From NCBI GenBank assembly GCA_964493945.1, contig CAZBQG010000011.1, forward strand, positions 1-33,505: a stretch of 33,505 nt of DNA. The letters run 5' to 3'. The notes under the pieces were generated by a model. That model saw only the letters and a program-made list of their open reading frames with translations. It was not told where the DNA came from and ran no database searches. The stretch is from CAZBQG01 sp964493945. GTDB taxonomy: Bacteria > Pseudomonadota > Alphaproteobacteria > Rhodospirillales > UBA2165. Shown one piece after another: positions 16,614-26,630 of this stretch (position 1 is the first letter of the stretch; every line of letters begins with the position of its first letter). The position numbers and the translations under genes were made by a program.

Positions 16614-16722
16614 GTCACTCGTCTCCCTCTCCGGATTTCTCCATCCAACAAGTGGCGAAACCCGGGCGCCCGGTCAAGTGTTAAACAAAATTCACCGGAA
16701 GCTTGTCCCTCCGGACATTTTT

Positions 16723-16944
16723 TCAGGTTCGCGCCTCCTTCAGAAAATCTCGGCGCTCGGCGGGCGACGCCTTTTTCCAGGCGCGGCGCAAATCCATCAG
16801 GGCGGTGCGTTCGCGGATCAATCCGGCCTCAATGGCGGCGGCGCGCACGCTGGGCAGATCGCCTTTTTCCAAACGTTTGAATATTTTGGGAAATTCCCGC
16901 TTGATGCGGCCCCGCCAATAGGCGGAATCTCTTTTCCAAACCAT
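16723..16944 (-). CDS. Small basic protein of unknown function, possible DNA binder
   Basis: The 73-residue product begins MVWKRDSAYWRGRIKREFPKIF and is very rich in Arg, Lys and Glu. The segment LPSVRAAAIEAGLIRERTA has the look of a small helix-turn-helix (helix, AAxxAGL, helix) and is followed by a charged helix (DLRRAWKKASPAERRDFL). Similar short proteins occur around alphaproteobacterial genomes as hypothetical genes, as far as I recall. The ATG at 16944 is chosen because GAGAAAGGG stands seven bases upstream; the in-frame ATG at 16962 lies inside the inverted repeat. The strong palindromic promoter directly upstream suggests autoregulation, which is inference. Confidence 0.6.
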   Translation of the reverse strand: MVWKRDSAYWRGRIKREFPKIFKRLEKGDLPSVRAAAIEAGLIRERTALMDLRRAWKKASPAERRDFLKEART

Positions 16945-16958
16945 TTTTTGCCCTTTCT

Positions 16959-17023
16959 CCATGTTGACGCATCAATGTAATAATAAGCGAATTTCATTGA
17001 TGCGTCAACATGGATGTATCAAC
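16959..17023. promoter_or_regulatory. Perfect 19-bp inverted repeat operator flanking the -10 box, plus a third half-site
   Basis: The 19-bp arm at 16959-16977 is the exact reverse complement of 16995-17013, with 17 bases between. One arm contains the -35 hexamer and the other covers the transcript start, so the -10 box sits in the spacer. A third, degenerate half-site, GATGTATCAAC (17013-17023), repeats GATGCGTCAAC (16999-17009) directly with 14-bp spacing. This layout fits cooperative repression. No T tract marks it as a terminator. Confidence 0.65.
16980..17008 (-). promoter_or_regulatory. Near-consensus sigma70 promoter for the small basic protein
   Basis: On the minus strand TTGACG (17003-17008) and TATTAT (16980-16985) are separated by exactly 17 bases. 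Each matches 5 of 6 consensus positions, the best promoter I see in the window. The predicted transcript start is near 16973, giving a leader of about 29 bases before the ATG at 16944. Confidence 0.7.
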
Positions 17024-17051
17024 TTCCCGCCTTGTTAATCCTGTTCCCCGT

Positions 17052-18951
<1,900 letters not shown>

Positions 18952-19120
18952 ATTTTGGAAGATGGCCCTTCGCTGAATTGAGGTGCGGCACTGTAAACCA
19001 TCTTTTCCGCCAGTAATGGATAAAAAAGACAAACCCGAACCTTTGAGCTGGGGCTTTTCATGGCCAGGTGGGAGCGGCATAATCCAGGATCAGGCAGGTG
19101 GCACGGGGGCCGGAAGGATT

Positions 19121-19960
19121 ATGGATTACGCGGAACCGACGAGTATCGAGGAAGCTGTGGAGCTGTTGGCCGGAACCGAGGACAGCCGCTGCCTGGCCGG
19201 CGGGGCGACATTGGTGGCCATGATCAACGCCGATCTGGTGGAGCCCGCCGCCCTGATCAGCCTGAGACGCATCGAAGGGATTTCAGACATTACCCAGACG
19301 TCAGACGGCTCAATTCATATTGGCGCCATGACCCCCCATATGCGGGTCGCCGGGTCCGGTTTATTCAGCGCAGGCCAGCGCATCGTGCCCCTGGCCGCGG
19401 ACAATATAGGCCATCCGCCGATCCGCAATATGGGAACCATCGGCGGCTCCATCTGCCATGCCGATCCGGCGGCCGATTATCCGGCGGCCCTTTGCGCCAT
19501 CCAGGCCCAGGTGGAAATCATGGGCCCGGCCGGGCAGCGAAGCGTGACGGCCCGGGATTTTTTTATCGATTATTTCGAAACCGCCTTGGAGTCCGGCGAA
19601 ATGGTGACCGGCGTCACGGTCCCCAAGGCGCCGGATAACAGCTGGGCAGCGTTTGAAAAAATTGCCCGTACCGAAGGGGATTTCGCGACCGCTTCGCTGG
19701 CCTTGGTGGTGGGATTTGACGGACCGATCTGCAACCATGCGGGCATCGCCGTTGGCGGTTGCGGGCCGGCGCCCGTATGGGTGGCCGAGGCCGAGGAGAG
19801 ACTTGTGGGATCAGAATTGGATGATGGGGCGCTGGAGGCGGCGGGCGCCTTGCTGGCCCAGGCCTGCGATCCCATGGAGGATGTACGGGGATCGGCTGAA
19901 TACAGGCTCAAACTGGTACCCCGCCTGCTGAAACGGGCGGCCCGGGAGGGGGAGAAATGA
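19121..19960 (+). CDS. FAD-binding subunit of a xanthine-dehydrogenase-family molybdenum hydroxylase
   Basis: Medium subunit (279 residues) that carries FAD and passes electrons onward from the iron-sulfur subunit. The FAD motifs are LAGGATLVAMINADL (about 28-42) and NMGTIGGSICHADPAADYPAAL (about 103-124), the latter being the T-I-G-G-x-x-x-H-A-D-P-A-A-D form of the CoxM group. The start ATG at 19121 follows GGAAGG and begins at the usual family position; longer frames are not supported. The stop overlaps the next start by 4 bases (ATGA), so the three genes form one translationally coupled operon, divergent from the histidine kinase. Confidence 0.88.
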   Translation: MDYAEPTSIEEAVELLAGTEDSRCLAGGATLVAMINADLVEPAALISLRRIEGISDITQTSDGSIHIGAMTPHMRVAGSGLFSAGQRIVPLAADNIGHPPIRNMGTIGGSICHADPAADYPAALCAIQAQVEIMGPAGQRSVTARDFFIDYFETALESGEMVTGVTVPKAPDNSWAAFEKIARTEGDFATASLALVVGFDGPICNHAGIAVGGCGPAPVWVAEAEERLVGSELDDGALEAAGALLAQACDPMEDVRGSAEYRLKLVPRLLKRAAREGEK

Positions 19961-20463
19961 GCGAGCGTAAACTGATCAATCTCAAGATTAATGGGGATAC
20001 CCATGAGCTGGTGGTCGATCCCACGGAGACCCTGCTCCATGTATTGCGCGAAAAGCTGTTGCTCAGGGGCACCAAGCGGGGCTGCAATCAAGGCGTCTGC
20101 GGGGCCTGCACCGTATTGATCGACGATCAGCCCCAGCGGGGTTGCCTGTCCCTGGCGGTCAATTGCACGGACAGGGAAATCACCACGGTCGAGGGCATGA
20201 TGCCGACCGGCTCTCCAGGGAGCAAGTTGAGCCCGGTGCAGGAAGCCTATATGGAGACCGGCGCCGTGCAATGTGGGTTCTGCACACCAGGCATGGTGCT
20301 TACCGCCACGGCGCTTCTCAAGCGCAACGCCAAGCCGGACAAGGAGGATATCCGGGAGGCCATTTCCGGCAATCTTTGCCGCTGTTCGGGCTATGTCAAA
20401 ATCGTCGAGGCCATCCAACTGGCTGCTGATGGGCAGGCCGGGGGGGGAGAGGAAAATGGATGA
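19957..20463 (+). CDS. [2Fe-2S] subunit of the molybdenum hydroxylase
   Basis: Small subunit (168 residues) with two iron-sulfur clusters. The N-terminal plant-ferredoxin-like domain has GCNQGVCGACTVLIDD with a further Cys in QRGCLSL. The C-terminal helical domain has CGFCTPGM and NLCRCSGY. All eight ligand cysteines are visible. It relays electrons between the molybdenum centre and FAD. It overlaps the FAD-subunit gene by 4 bases and the large-subunit gene by 8 bases. Confidence 0.93.
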   Translation: MSERKLINLKINGDTHELVVDPTETLLHVLREKLLLRGTKRGCNQGVCGACTVLIDDQPQRGCLSLAVNCTDREITTVEGMMPTGSPGSKLSPVQEAYMETGAVQCGFCTPGMVLTATALLKRNAKPDKEDIREAISGNLCRCSGYVKIVEAIQLAADGQAGGGEENG

Positions 20464-22762
20464 TTATGTAGATCCCGTCGGCGCCAGTCCGGGCCGCATC
20501 GAAACCCGCGATAAAATCAGAGGCCGGGCCGAATATACGGATGATCTGGTGCGCCCGGGGATGCTTATCGGCGCCGTCCTGGGCAGCCCCCATGCCCATG
20601 CCCGCATTCTTGGCTATGACATTTCCCGCGCCCAGGCCCTGCCCGGCGTGGAAGCGGTCTATACGGGCGAAGGGCTGGAACCCCATTACATGGGCCCCTT
20701 CGTCAAGGACGAGCCCGCCATCGCCATCGGCAAGGTGCGCTATGTGGGTGAGCCGGTGGCCGCCGTCGCCGCCTGCGACGAAGCGACGGCCCGGGCCGCA
20801 CTTAGGCTGATCGATATCGAATATGGGGAACTGCCCGCCGCCCTCACGCCCGAGGAGGCCCTGGCCCCCGGGGCCGTCCTCATCCATGAGGAATTCGACA
20901 GTTATTTCAAGACCTTCGAATCCGAAACCGGACCCAATGAATTGCTCACTGTCAAGATCATCGAGGGCGATGTGGAAGCGGCCTGGGCCGATTGCGCGGC
21001 CATTGTGGAAGGTGAATTTGAAACCCATTCCCAGCACCATGTCTATCTGGAGCCCAGTGCGGCCATGGCCGAAATGGATTCTCAAGAGCGGGTGACCCTA
21101 TATTCGTCCAACCAGAGCGTCTTTCGCATGCAGGCCAATGTGGCCGAAAGCCTGGGCATTCCCATGTCGCGCATCCGTTGCGTCTCACCCATGGTCGGCG
21201 GCGCCTTCGGCGGCAAGATGGAAGCCACCATCCAGCCCATCTGCGTGGCCCTGGCCATGAAAACCGAGCGCCCGGTCAAACTGATCCTCAGCCGGGAGCA
21301 GGATTTCGAAATCACCCGGCGCCGTCACCCGGTAAAAATCCGCATGAAAACGGGTGCCGCCAAGGACGGCACGCTGATCGCGCGGCAATTCGAAGCCGTG
21401 CTGGATTGCGGCGCCTTCGCCGATGACAGCCCGGGCGTCACGGGCATCTGCGCGCTGTTCGGGCGCGGCCCCTACCGGGTGCCCAATGTAGAGGCCATCG
21501 CCAAGGGCGTTTATACCAACAAGATGCGGGCTGGCGCCTTCCGGGGATTTGGCGGGCCGCAAGTCACCTTCGCCGGCGAACAGCAGATGGACGAGCTGGC
21601 CGAAAAGCTGGACCTGCACCCCATCGAAATGCGTATCAAGAACGCCATCCGTTCGGGCGAATCCTATATCGGCGGGCAGAAAGTAACCTCGTCGGGCCTG
21701 ATCGAGTGTCTGGAGAGCGTGCGGGACGCCTCCGATTGGGATGAGAGGATCAAGCCCAAAGACATGGGCAACGGCCGCAAGCGGGCCATCGGCATCGCCT
21801 GTCTGGCCCATATCAGCGGCGTACTGTCATCAGGTGCCATCATCCGCGTCTTGGAAGACGGCACCGTCGTACTCAATACGGGCGCGGTCGATAATGGCCA
21901 GGGATCGGACACTATTTTGAGTCAGATCTGCGCCAGCGCCCTCAAGTTGGATCTGGATAAGGTGGTTTTCGCCGCGCCCGACACGGATGCGGGGGTCTAT
22001 AACTGGGGCACCACGGCAAGCCGCGTTACCTATACGACGGGCCGGGCCGTGGTCGGCGCCGCGGCCAGGGTGGAAGAGCAGCTTAAAGCCTATGCCGCCG
22101 AAATGCTGGAATGTGCCGTGGGGGATTTGGAACTTCGCCCCGGCGGGCGCGTGGGCGTTGCCGGCGTTCCCGAAATGGAGCTGCCCTTCGCCGCCATTTC
22201 CGCGCGCTGTCATTGGGCCGTGGGTGGCCCGATGGTGGGCAGCGATACGTTGGTTTATGACGATGAGGGGTTCGATCCCAAGCGGGCACTGTTTGACGGC
22301 TTCCCATTTGGCAAGATTGGCGCCTGGATTTTCGCGGCTCAGGCCGTGGAGGTGGAGATAGACGAAGTGACCGGGGCCATCACGCCTTTGCGCGCCTGGT
22401 CGGCCCATGATGTGGGCCGGGCGATCAATCCCAATTCGGTCGAGGGCCAGATCGAGGGGGGCGTGGTGCAGGGGCTGGGTTATGCCCTGACCGAGGAAAT
22501 GGTTTGGGACGGGGCGCGTTTGGCCAACCCGTCCCTGATGGATTACAAGATTCCCGGATCATTGGATGCACCGGCGGAAATTTATCCGATTATCGTCGAG
22601 GCCCCGGACCATACCGGCCCCTTCGGCGCCAAGGGTGTGGGCGAGCCGCCCATCGTCGGCCTGGGGGCGGCCATTTCCAATGCCGTCTACACCGCGACGG
22701 GCCAGCGTCTGCGCAAGCTTCCGCTGACGCCCGAAAGCGTTCTGGATGCGTTGGAGGATTGA
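20456..22762 (+). CDS. Molybdopterin-binding large subunit, xanthine dehydrogenase family
   Basis: Catalytic subunit (768 residues). Visible are the N-terminal a/b-hammerhead domain (GRAEYTDDLVRPGMLIGAVLGSPHAHARI), the moco loop VGGAFGGKMEATIQP, MRAGAFRGFGGPQV, GAVDNGQGSDT, and the C-terminal GAKGVGEPPIVG, whose Glu is the catalytic base in the family. The active-site loop is AFRGFGGPQ, as in xanthine dehydrogenases and aromatic hydroxylases. Carbon monoxide dehydrogenase form I would have AYxCSFR and form II AYRGAGR, so this is not CoxL. The Glu of GGK-E in xanthine dehydrogenase is shifted by one (GGKME). The substrate is therefore an unknown aldehyde or N-heteroaromatic or aromatic-CoA compound. 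The ATG at 20456 has GGAGAGGA upstream. The stop abuts the stop of the convergent gene. Confidence 0.9.
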   Translation: MDDYVDPVGASPGRIETRDKIRGRAEYTDDLVRPGMLIGAVLGSPHAHARILGYDISRAQALPGVEAVYTGEGLEPHYMGPFVKDEPAIAIGKVRYVGEPVAAVAACDEATARAALRLIDIEYGELPAALTPEEALAPGAVLIHEEFDSYFKTFESETGPNELLTVKIIEGDVEAAWADCAAIVEGEFETHSQHHVYLEPSAAMAEMDSQERVTLYSSNQSVFRMQANVAESLGIPMSRIRCVSPMVGGAFGGKMEATIQPICVALAMKTERPVKLILSREQDFEITRRRHPVKIRMKTGAAKDGTLIARQFEAVLDCGAFADDSPGVTGICALFGRGPYRVPNVEAIAKGVYTNKMRAGAFRGFGGPQVTFAGEQQMDELAEKLDLHPIEMRIKNAIRSGESYIGGQKVTSSGLIECLESVRDASDWDERIKPKDMGNGRKRAIGIACLAHISGVLSSGAIIRVLEDGTVVLNTGAVDNGQGSDTILSQICASALKLDLDKVVFAAPDTDAGVYNWGTTASRVTYTTGRAVVGAAARVEEQLKAYAAEMLECAVGDLELRPGGRVGVAGVPEMELPFAAISARCHWAVGGPMVGSDTLVYDDEGFDPKRALFDGFPFGKIGAWIFAAQAVEVEIDEVTGAITPLRAWSAHDVGRAINPNSVEGQIEGGVVQGLGYALTEEMVWDGARLANPSLMDYKIPGSLDAPAEIYPIIVEAPDHTGPFGAKGVGEPPIVGLGAAISNAVYTATGQRLRKLPLTPESVLDALED

Positions 22763-23395
22763 TTATTTACCGAGGAGCTGGCGCGATTTGCCTTCCAGCA
22801 GTTCGACCAAACCGTTGACACCGGTTTTCTTCAGGGTCTGGCGGTATTCGGAAAAACGCACGGCCAGTTCGCTGATCCCGCCATCCAGAATGATATCGAC
22901 GATACGCCAGCCCGCTTTCTGGCGCTTCATCACATAGACCAGTTCGATGGGCTTGTCCTTGGGACGGATCAGGTTGGTCTTGACCAGGAAGGTTTTCCGG
23001 GGGCCCGAGCTGGTCTTGAGGGTCTTGAAACTTTCGCCCGAATAGCCGTCGAAGCGGGACGCATAGACCGCGATGCTCATGCGCTGAAAGGCACCGGCCA
23101 GCGCCGCCCGTTCCTTATCCGAACTTTCCTGCCAATGGCTGGAGGCGGCGATGCGGATCATGAAAGGTAGATCGAAGCTTTGTTTGATCTTGGGTGCCAG
23201 CAGGGCAAACCTCTCACCCACCTTGCTGGAAGAGGCCTGCTTCATCACCGCCAACAGCGTGGCGTGGAAACCTTCGACCACTCTCTCTGGCGTATCGGCT
23301 TTGGGTGTTGCCTGAAGGGGGAGTGCAGCGGCAAATAGCATGGCAAACAAAGCCAAGCCCAGCCGGGTCAAGCGGTTTAGCGTATTCAAACCCAT
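22763..23395 (-). CDS. MlaC/Ttg2D-family periplasmic lipid carrier (HpnM-like)
   Basis: A 210-residue exported protein with a signal peptide (LGLALFAMLFAAALPLQA, cleavage near residue 29). The mature part has the family pattern: VVEGFHATLLAVMKQ, a DLPFMIRIAASSHWQ helix, and KAGWRIVDIILDGGISELAVRFSEYRQTLKKTGVNGLVELL. The last segment is the conserved Y/W-R-V-x-D-V-x-x-x-G-x-S motif of MlaC. The same family contains HpnM of hopanoid gene clusters, and this sequence (DIILDGGISELAV..SEYR) looks close to that branch. It would carry phospholipid or hopanoid-related lipids between membranes. No other mla or hpn genes are present in the window. Divergent from msrA. Confidence 0.75.
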   Translation of the reverse strand: MGLNTLNRLTRLGLALFAMLFAAALPLQATPKADTPERVVEGFHATLLAVMKQASSSKVGERFALLAPKIKQSFDLPFMIRIAASSHWQESSDKERAALAGAFQRMSIAVYASRFDGYSGESFKTLKTSSGPRKTFLVKTNLIRPKDKPIELVYVMKRQKAGWRIVDIILDGGISELAVRFSEYRQTLKKTGVNGLVELLEGKSRQLLGK

Positions 23396-23526
23396 TGATA
23401 TTTCAATCCCAATGTTCCTTCGAAGTTCCTCATTGGTAGCCGGAAAGGGTCCAACAATAAAGAATGTTTAATCTCACGACTCGAAGCCGGGCCATTGATC
23501 CACTATATTGGGTTAAGGGGGGGTTA

Positions 23527-24015
23527 ATGGCTGGAACCGAGGGGCAGAAAAAAATGGAGAAGGCTACGTTCGGAGCGGGTTGTTTCTGGGGCATTGAAGC
23601 GGCCTTTGGCAAGATGAAGGGCGTCACCTCCACCGCTGTCGGATATGCCGGCGGGGAGTCGGACGATCCCACCTATGAACAGGTATGTTCCGGCACCACG
23701 GGCCATGCCGAGGTGGTGCATCTGGAATTTGATCCCTCCACCATCAGCTATGAGGAACTTCTGGCAGCCTTTTGGGAGATGCACGACCCCACCACCCTTA
23801 ACCGTCAGGGCCCGGATTTCGGCACCCAATACAGATCGGCCATCTTTTGCCACACGGACGAGCAACAGGCCCAGGCGGAAAAATCAAAAACCCAGCAGCA
23901 AAATGGCGGCGGTCATCACCGCCCCATCGTTACCGAAATCACCCCCATCGATAAATTCCATATGGGTGAGGATTATCACCAGAAATATTTCGAGAAAAAT
24001 AACAGGGGATGGTGA
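23527..24015 (+). CDS. msrA: Peptide-methionine (S)-S-oxide reductase MsrA
   Basis: Repairs oxidised methionine in proteins, using thioredoxin as reductant. The catalytic motif GAGCFWGIEAAF is near the N-terminus (Cys is the nucleophile). Typical MsrA segments follow: VGYAGGESDDPTYEQVCSGTTGHAEVV, DPTTLNRQGPDFGTQYRSAIF and a C-terminal FHMGEDYHQKYF. The length of 162 residues is normal. An alternative start at ATG 23554 (AGGGG nine bases upstream) would give MEKATFGAGCFWG, also a common family start. The stop overlaps the next gene's ATG (TGATG), so translation is coupled with the M20 hydrolase. Confidence 0.93.
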   Translation: MAGTEGQKKMEKATFGAGCFWGIEAAFGKMKGVTSTAVGYAGGESDDPTYEQVCSGTTGHAEVVHLEFDPSTISYEELLAAFWEMHDPTTLNRQGPDFGTQYRSAIFCHTDEQQAQAEKSKTQQQNGGGHHRPIVTEITPIDKFHMGEDYHQKYFEKNNRGW

Positions 24016-25214
24016 TGAGCCAGAGGGAACCGCAAAAGGCCATCAGTGCCTATCATGACAAGCTGATCGCCATCCGGCGCGACCTGCACGCCCATCCCGA
24101 ACCCGCCTATGAGGAAACCCGCACGGCGGAACGGGTCGGCAAATTGCTGGAAAGCTACGGTCTGGAGGTCCAGCGGGGATTGGGCGGCACGGGCCTGGTG
24201 GCCACGCTTAATTGCGGAGAATCCAACCGGGCCATCGGGCTCCGGGCCGATATGGACGCGCTGCGCATGGAGGAAATGAACGCTTTTGGCCATAAATCGG
24301 TCAATGAAGGCATCATGCATGCCTGCGGTCATGACGGACACACCACCATGTTGCTGGGCGCGGCCCGCTATCTGGCTGAGACGAAAAAATTCAACGGCAC
24401 GGTCCATTTCATCTTCCAACCGGCCGAGGAAGGACAGGCCGGTGCCAAAAGAATGATGGATGACGGATTGTTCAAACAATTTCCCATGGACAGCGTCTTC
24501 GGCATGCACAATATGCCGGGCCAGCCGGAGGGAAAATTCTGTATGCGCCCAGGCCCCATCATGGCGTCGGGCGAGGTGCTCACCATCAAGGTCTTGGGCA
24601 AGGGCGGCCATGGCGCCAGGCCCGAACAGACCATCGATCCCGTCCTGGCCGCCGCCCACATGGTCACCGCCCTGCAATCGGTGGCCAGCCGCAACACGGA
24701 CCCGCAAGACCCGGTGGTCATTTCCATCACCAAGATCAATGCGGGAAGCGCCTTCAACATCATCCCCGAAACCGCCGAGATGGCCGGCACCATCCGCAGC
24801 TTCGACATGGAGGTGCAAAAGGCGACACGCGACGCCATTACCCGCGTTTGCGAAGGCGTGGCTGCCAGTTTCGGGGCCAGCGTCGAGACCGAGTTTGAGC
24901 TGATCTATCCGCCTACCCTCAATTGGGCGGCCGAGGTGGAGATCGCCGCCCAGGCCGCTACCAAGGTGGCCGGTGAGGAGAATGTGGATACCCAGTGCCG
25001 GCCCATGATGGGCGCCGAGGATTTCGCCTTCATGTTGCAGGAGAAGCCCGGCTGTTACGTTTTGTTGGGCAGCGGCGAGCAGGAAGCGCCGGGCACCGGC
25101 CTGCACAGCCCCCATTATGATTTCAACGATGAGCTTTTACCCATCGGCGCCGCCTATTGGGTGGAGCTGGTCAATACCCAGTTGGGTGGGGTTCATACCA
25201 ATCTTCATAAATAA
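24015..25214 (+). CDS. M20D-family amidohydrolase (hippurate hydrolase/IAA-amino acid hydrolase-like)
   Basis: A 399-residue zinc/manganese-dependent enzyme that releases an amino acid from N-acyl amino acids. Motifs in order are RRDLHAHPEPAYEE, IGLRADMDALRMEE, HACGHDGHTTMLLGAA (metal-binding HxCGHDxH), FQPAEEGQAGA (catalytic Glu), GGHGARPEQTIDPV in the lid/dimerisation domain, PMMGAEDFAFML, and the final metal ligand in LHSPHYDFNDE. The start ATG at 24015 overlaps the msrA stop and has AGGGG upstream; 24009 is less likely. The last two codons and the TAA lie inside the left arm of the palindromic element at 25206-25447. The substrate is not determined. Confidence 0.9.
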   Translation: MSQREPQKAISAYHDKLIAIRRDLHAHPEPAYEETRTAERVGKLLESYGLEVQRGLGGTGLVATLNCGESNRAIGLRADMDALRMEEMNAFGHKSVNEGIMHACGHDGHTTMLLGAARYLAETKKFNGTVHFIFQPAEEGQAGAKRMMDDGLFKQFPMDSVFGMHNMPGQPEGKFCMRPGPIMASGEVLTIKVLGKGGHGARPEQTIDPVLAAAHMVTALQSVASRNTDPQDPVVISITKINAGSAFNIIPETAEMAGTIRSFDMEVQKATRDAITRVCEGVAASFGASVETEFELIYPPTLNWAAEVEIAAQAATKVAGEENVDTQCRPMMGAEDFAFMLQEKPGCYVLLGSGEQEAPGTGLHSPHYDFNDELLPIGAAYWVELVNTQLGGVHTNLHK

Positions 25215-25447
25215 ACACCCATTGTGACGGCGAAGCGCTGTTTCCGGTTAGGAGCGTGCCGCGCGGTGGTGCTGGTGCATCACAAGCGGTGCGCGACGCG
25301 ATCTGGAAGCAGCGCTTCGCCGCCCTGCGGGCCGCCTTTCCTGCTCCCTCGGGGCGTCGGGAAGGCTTGACGATGCGCCGGCATCGCCCGCGCCTCCCCT
25401 CCTGCCAAGGAAGCAGGAAAGAAGATCACAATGGGTGTTTATTTATG
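25206..25447. repeat. Palindromic structured element, copy 1 (242 bp)
   Basis: The ends form a perfect 22-bp inverted repeat (25206-25227 with 25426-25447). Inside, directly adjacent, is a perfect 13-bp stem (25228-25240 with 25310-25322). It encloses a hairpin GTGGTGC/GCATCAC (25266-25272 with 25277-25283, one G-T wobble). A small CCC-TGC-GGG hairpin follows. Then comes a 10-bp stem CTTTCCTGCT/AGCAGGAAAG (25336-25345 with 25412-25421) around a hairpin CGATGC-GCCG-GCATCG (25371-25386). The loop sequences are closely shared with copy 2 at 30195-30477, but stems differ with compensating changes. It fills the gap between convergent genes; the left arm includes the stop codon of the M20 gene. It may act as a two-way terminator (A tract left, TTTATTTAT right). 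No gene is seen inside. Confidence 0.85.
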
Positions 25448-25457
25448 CAGGTTGGTA

Positions 25458-26630
25458 TTAGCCCGTCTCGCCGAAAAGCTCCCGGCCGATGAGCATGCGC
25501 CTGATTTCCGACGTGCCGGTGCCGATCTCGTAGAGCTTGGCGTCGCGCAACAGGCGCCCGGTGGCAGTTTCGTTCATATAACCGGTGGCGCCCAGGGTCT
25601 GAATGGCCTCCGATGCCATCCAGGTGGCCTTTTCGGCGGCAAAAAGAATAGCCCCGGCAGCGTCCTTGCGGGTGCTCTGGCCCCCGTCGCAGGCCCGGGC
25701 AACAGCATGGACATAGACGCGGGCCGCGCTGAGGGTCACATACATATCGGCGGTCTTGCCCTGCATGAGCTGAAATTCACCGATCGGGCGGCCAAACTGG
25801 TGGCGTTCGTGGATGTAGGGCAGGACCTCATCCAGGCAGGCAGCCATGATGCCCAGAGGGCCGGCAGCGAGCACCACGCGCTCATAATCAAGCCCGCCCA
25901 TGAGCACGCCCACGCCCTGGCCCAGCCCGCCCAGCAGGTTCTCCGCCGGCACGAAACAGCCATCGAAGACCAGCTCACCGGTCTCCGAGCCGCGCATGCC
26001 CAGCTTGTCCAGCGTGGGGCCGGCGCTGAACCCCGCGCTGCCCTTCTCGACGATAAAGGCGCTGATGCCTTTGGCGCCTGCCTCCGGATCGGTCTTGGCA
26101 TAGACCACCACGATATCGGCGCTGGGGCCGTTGGTGATCCACATCTTGGTGCCGTCCAGCACATAGCCGCCGTCATCGACCCGGGCCCTGAGAGCCATGG
26201 AGGTAACGTCCGATCCAGCGCCCGCCTCGCTCATGGCCAGGGCTCCCAGATGATCGCCGGATATGAGTTTGGGCAGAAAGCGCTTCTTTTGCGCCTCCGT
26301 CCCGTTCAGGCTGATCTGATTGACGCATAGGTTCGAGTGCGCCCCATAACTGAGCCCGATACTGGCCGAGGCCCGGCTGATTTCCTCCATCACCAGGCAA
26401 TGGGCCAGATAGCCGAGCCCGGCACCGCCGAACGCCTCATCCACCGTCACGCCTAAAAAACCAAGCGCCCCCAGTTTGGGCCAAAGACCGGCGGGAAATT
26501 TGTCTTGGGCGTCGATTTCCTGTGCGCGGGGAGCGATTTCGCTCTGGGCAAAGGCCCGGGCGGAGTCCTGTATCTGGCGCTCGGTCTCGCTGAGTGCAAC
26601 CGACAGCCCCTGATCAACCGGCGAAATCAT
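25458..26630 (-). CDS. liuA: Isovaleryl-CoA dehydrogenase
   Basis: FAD enzyme oxidising isovaleryl-CoA to 3-methylcrotonyl-CoA in leucine breakdown, passing electrons to ETF. The 390-residue protein has VTVDEAFGGAGLGYLAHCLVMEEISRAS, LAMSEAGAGSDVTSMALRA, MWITNGPSAD, and the diagnostic GLDYERVVLAAGPLG. Glu250 there corresponds to the unusual catalytic base (Glu254) of human isovaleryl-CoA dehydrogenase. The C-terminus IGTGTSEIRRMLIGREL has Gly where other acyl-CoA dehydrogenases have the base, as expected. The start overlaps the stop of the HMG-CoA lyase gene by 4 bases. Last gene of the leucine-degradation run; palindromic copy 1 lies just beyond its stop. Confidence 0.92.
   Translation of the reverse strand: MISPVDQGLSVALSETERQIQDSARAFAQSEIAPRAQEIDAQDKFPAGLWPKLGALGFLGVTVDEAFGGAGLGYLAHCLVMEEISRASASIGLSYGAHSNLCVNQISLNGTEAQKKRFLPKLISGDHLGALAMSEAGAGSDVTSMALRARVDDGGYVLDGTKMWITNGPSADIVVVYAKTDPEAGAKGISAFIVEKGSAGFSAGPTLDKLGMRGSETGELVFDGCFVPAENLLGGLGQGVGVLMGGLDYERVVLAAGPLGIMAACLDEVLPYIHERHQFGRPIGEFQLMQGKTADMYVTLSAARVYVHAVARACDGGQSTRKDAAGAILFAAEKATWMASEAIQTLGATGYMNETATGRLLRDAKLYEIGTGTSEIRRMLIGRELFGETG

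Noticed and set aside
15411..16880. Long plus-strand open frame of 489 codons
   Set aside because: Antisense shadow of the EamA and universal stress genes; the translation is Gln/Gly/His-rich with no family features.
20456..22762. Aerobic carbon monoxide dehydrogenase large subunit (CoxL)
   Set aside because: The active-site loop is AFRGFGGPQ, not AYxCSFR (form I) or AYRGAGR (form II).
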